From positions 1 through 64,000 of the forward strand of contig CAUJIH010000106.1 in the NCBI GenBank assembly GCA_963205275.1: a stretch of DNA of 64,000 nt, in the 5' to 3' direction. Under the pieces are notes generated by a model. That model did not search any database. It was not told where the DNA came from and saw only the letters and a list, made by a program, of their open reading frames with translations. Below are positions 63,794-64,000 of the stretch, in pieces; position 1 is the first letter of the stretch; each line of letters starts with the position of its first letter. This DNA comes from Verrucomicrobiota bacterium. GTDB lineage: Bacteria > Verrucomicrobiota > Verrucomicrobiia > Verrucomicrobiales > DEV007. Position numbers and translations under genes: made by a program.

Positions 63794-64000
63794 TGGAGTT
63801 TAGTTGCCCATCATGCGGCATGCATTTAAAGGCGGAGGCAGAACATGCCGGGAAATACGTGAAGTGCCCAGGCTGCGGCACTAAAATGCAGGTTCCTGCG
63901 GAAGAGTCAGCTCCACAGCAGCAACCCGGGGCACCCCAATTAAATATCCCGTCACCCAGCATTCCGACACCCAGTGGAGTGAATCGTATTCCTCCGCCAT
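63794..64000 (+). CDS. Zinc-ribbon protein, 5' part only (runs off the window)
   Basis: The ATG at 63794 opens a frame with no stop to the window edge (69 codons). It begins MEFSCPSCGMHL and continues to VKCPGCGTKMQVP: two CPxCG knuckles about 16 residues apart, the zinc-ribbon start common in verrucomicrobial and planctomycete proteins. A Pro/Gln/Ser-rich linker follows (QQQPGAPQLNIPSPSIPTP). In such proteins a membrane domain or enzymatic domain usually comes later, so the function cannot be told from this part. Confidence 0.85.

Overview
The window is about 64 kb of moderately GC-rich chromosomal DNA that is densely coding on both strands. It has no rRNA, tRNA, IS element, phage gene or CRISPR array that I can see. 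Gene content points to a heterotroph of the PVC superphylum, most likely Verrucomicrobiota. The signs are many large secreted glycosidase-like proteins, a DUF1080/3-keto-disaccharide hydrolase-like protein, Tat-exported oxidoreductase and GH proteins, a BlaI/BlaR1 pair, secreted EF-hand proteins, a (pseudo)kinase-TPR protein, a TIR-propeller protein and zinc-ribbon starts of the CPxCG type. Taxonomy is inferred from gene style only; no marker gene was compared. The longest gap between called genes is about 250 bases (63547-63793), so there is no long gene-free stretch.

Layout. 0-7 kb: a secreted glycerophosphodiesterase, two tandem uncharacterised secreted glycosidase-like proteins and a serine beta-lactamase/esterase. 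7-9.7 kb: an isolated conserved protein, then a BlaI/BlaR1-type operon with a recognisable promoter and two overlapping palindromic operators; the BlaR1 protein carries a 30-bp tandem repeat and an ExbD-like tail. 9.7-15 kb: a Tat-exported (alpha/alpha)6-type glycosidase, a BNR sialidase-like protein and another secreted protein. 15-20 kb (minus strand): madL-madM-matB, a compact malonate uptake and activation cluster, downstream of transketolase. 20-27.8 kb: a GH123/DUF4091-like protein, an HtrA protease fused to a SirB1-like domain, a DUF2007 zinc-ribbon protein and a GH42-like protein. 27.8-33.6 kb: CBS/DRTGG family II pyrophosphatase, a TIR-TM-propeller protein translationally coupled to a PAP2 phosphatase, and a thioredoxin-like protein.

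33.7-43.6 kb is mostly housekeeping and signalling: rplI-dnaB, cysQ, a PIG3-type quinone oxidoreductase, a large pseudokinase-TPR membrane protein, a Tat-exported Gfo/Idh/MocA oxidoreductase, D-lactate dehydrogenase and a low-molecular-weight phosphatase. 43.6-49.3 kb holds three paralogous secreted EF-hand proteins, htpG and a Sel1-repeat protein. 49.5-54.9 kb holds moxR-DUF58, folA, a C39-like cysteine peptidase and a DUF1080 protein. 55-58 kb is hom-thrC (threonine branch). 57.9-63.5 kb is a tight run of cdaA, a minimal CdaR-like anchor, bioD and a 1300-residue secreted DUF6067/LamG-type protein. The window ends inside a zinc-ribbon gene.

Start sites: many open frames extend upstream through TTG or GTG codons. 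I chose internal ATG codons where a signal peptide, Tat motif or family alignment made them clearly better, and give the alternative in the entry.
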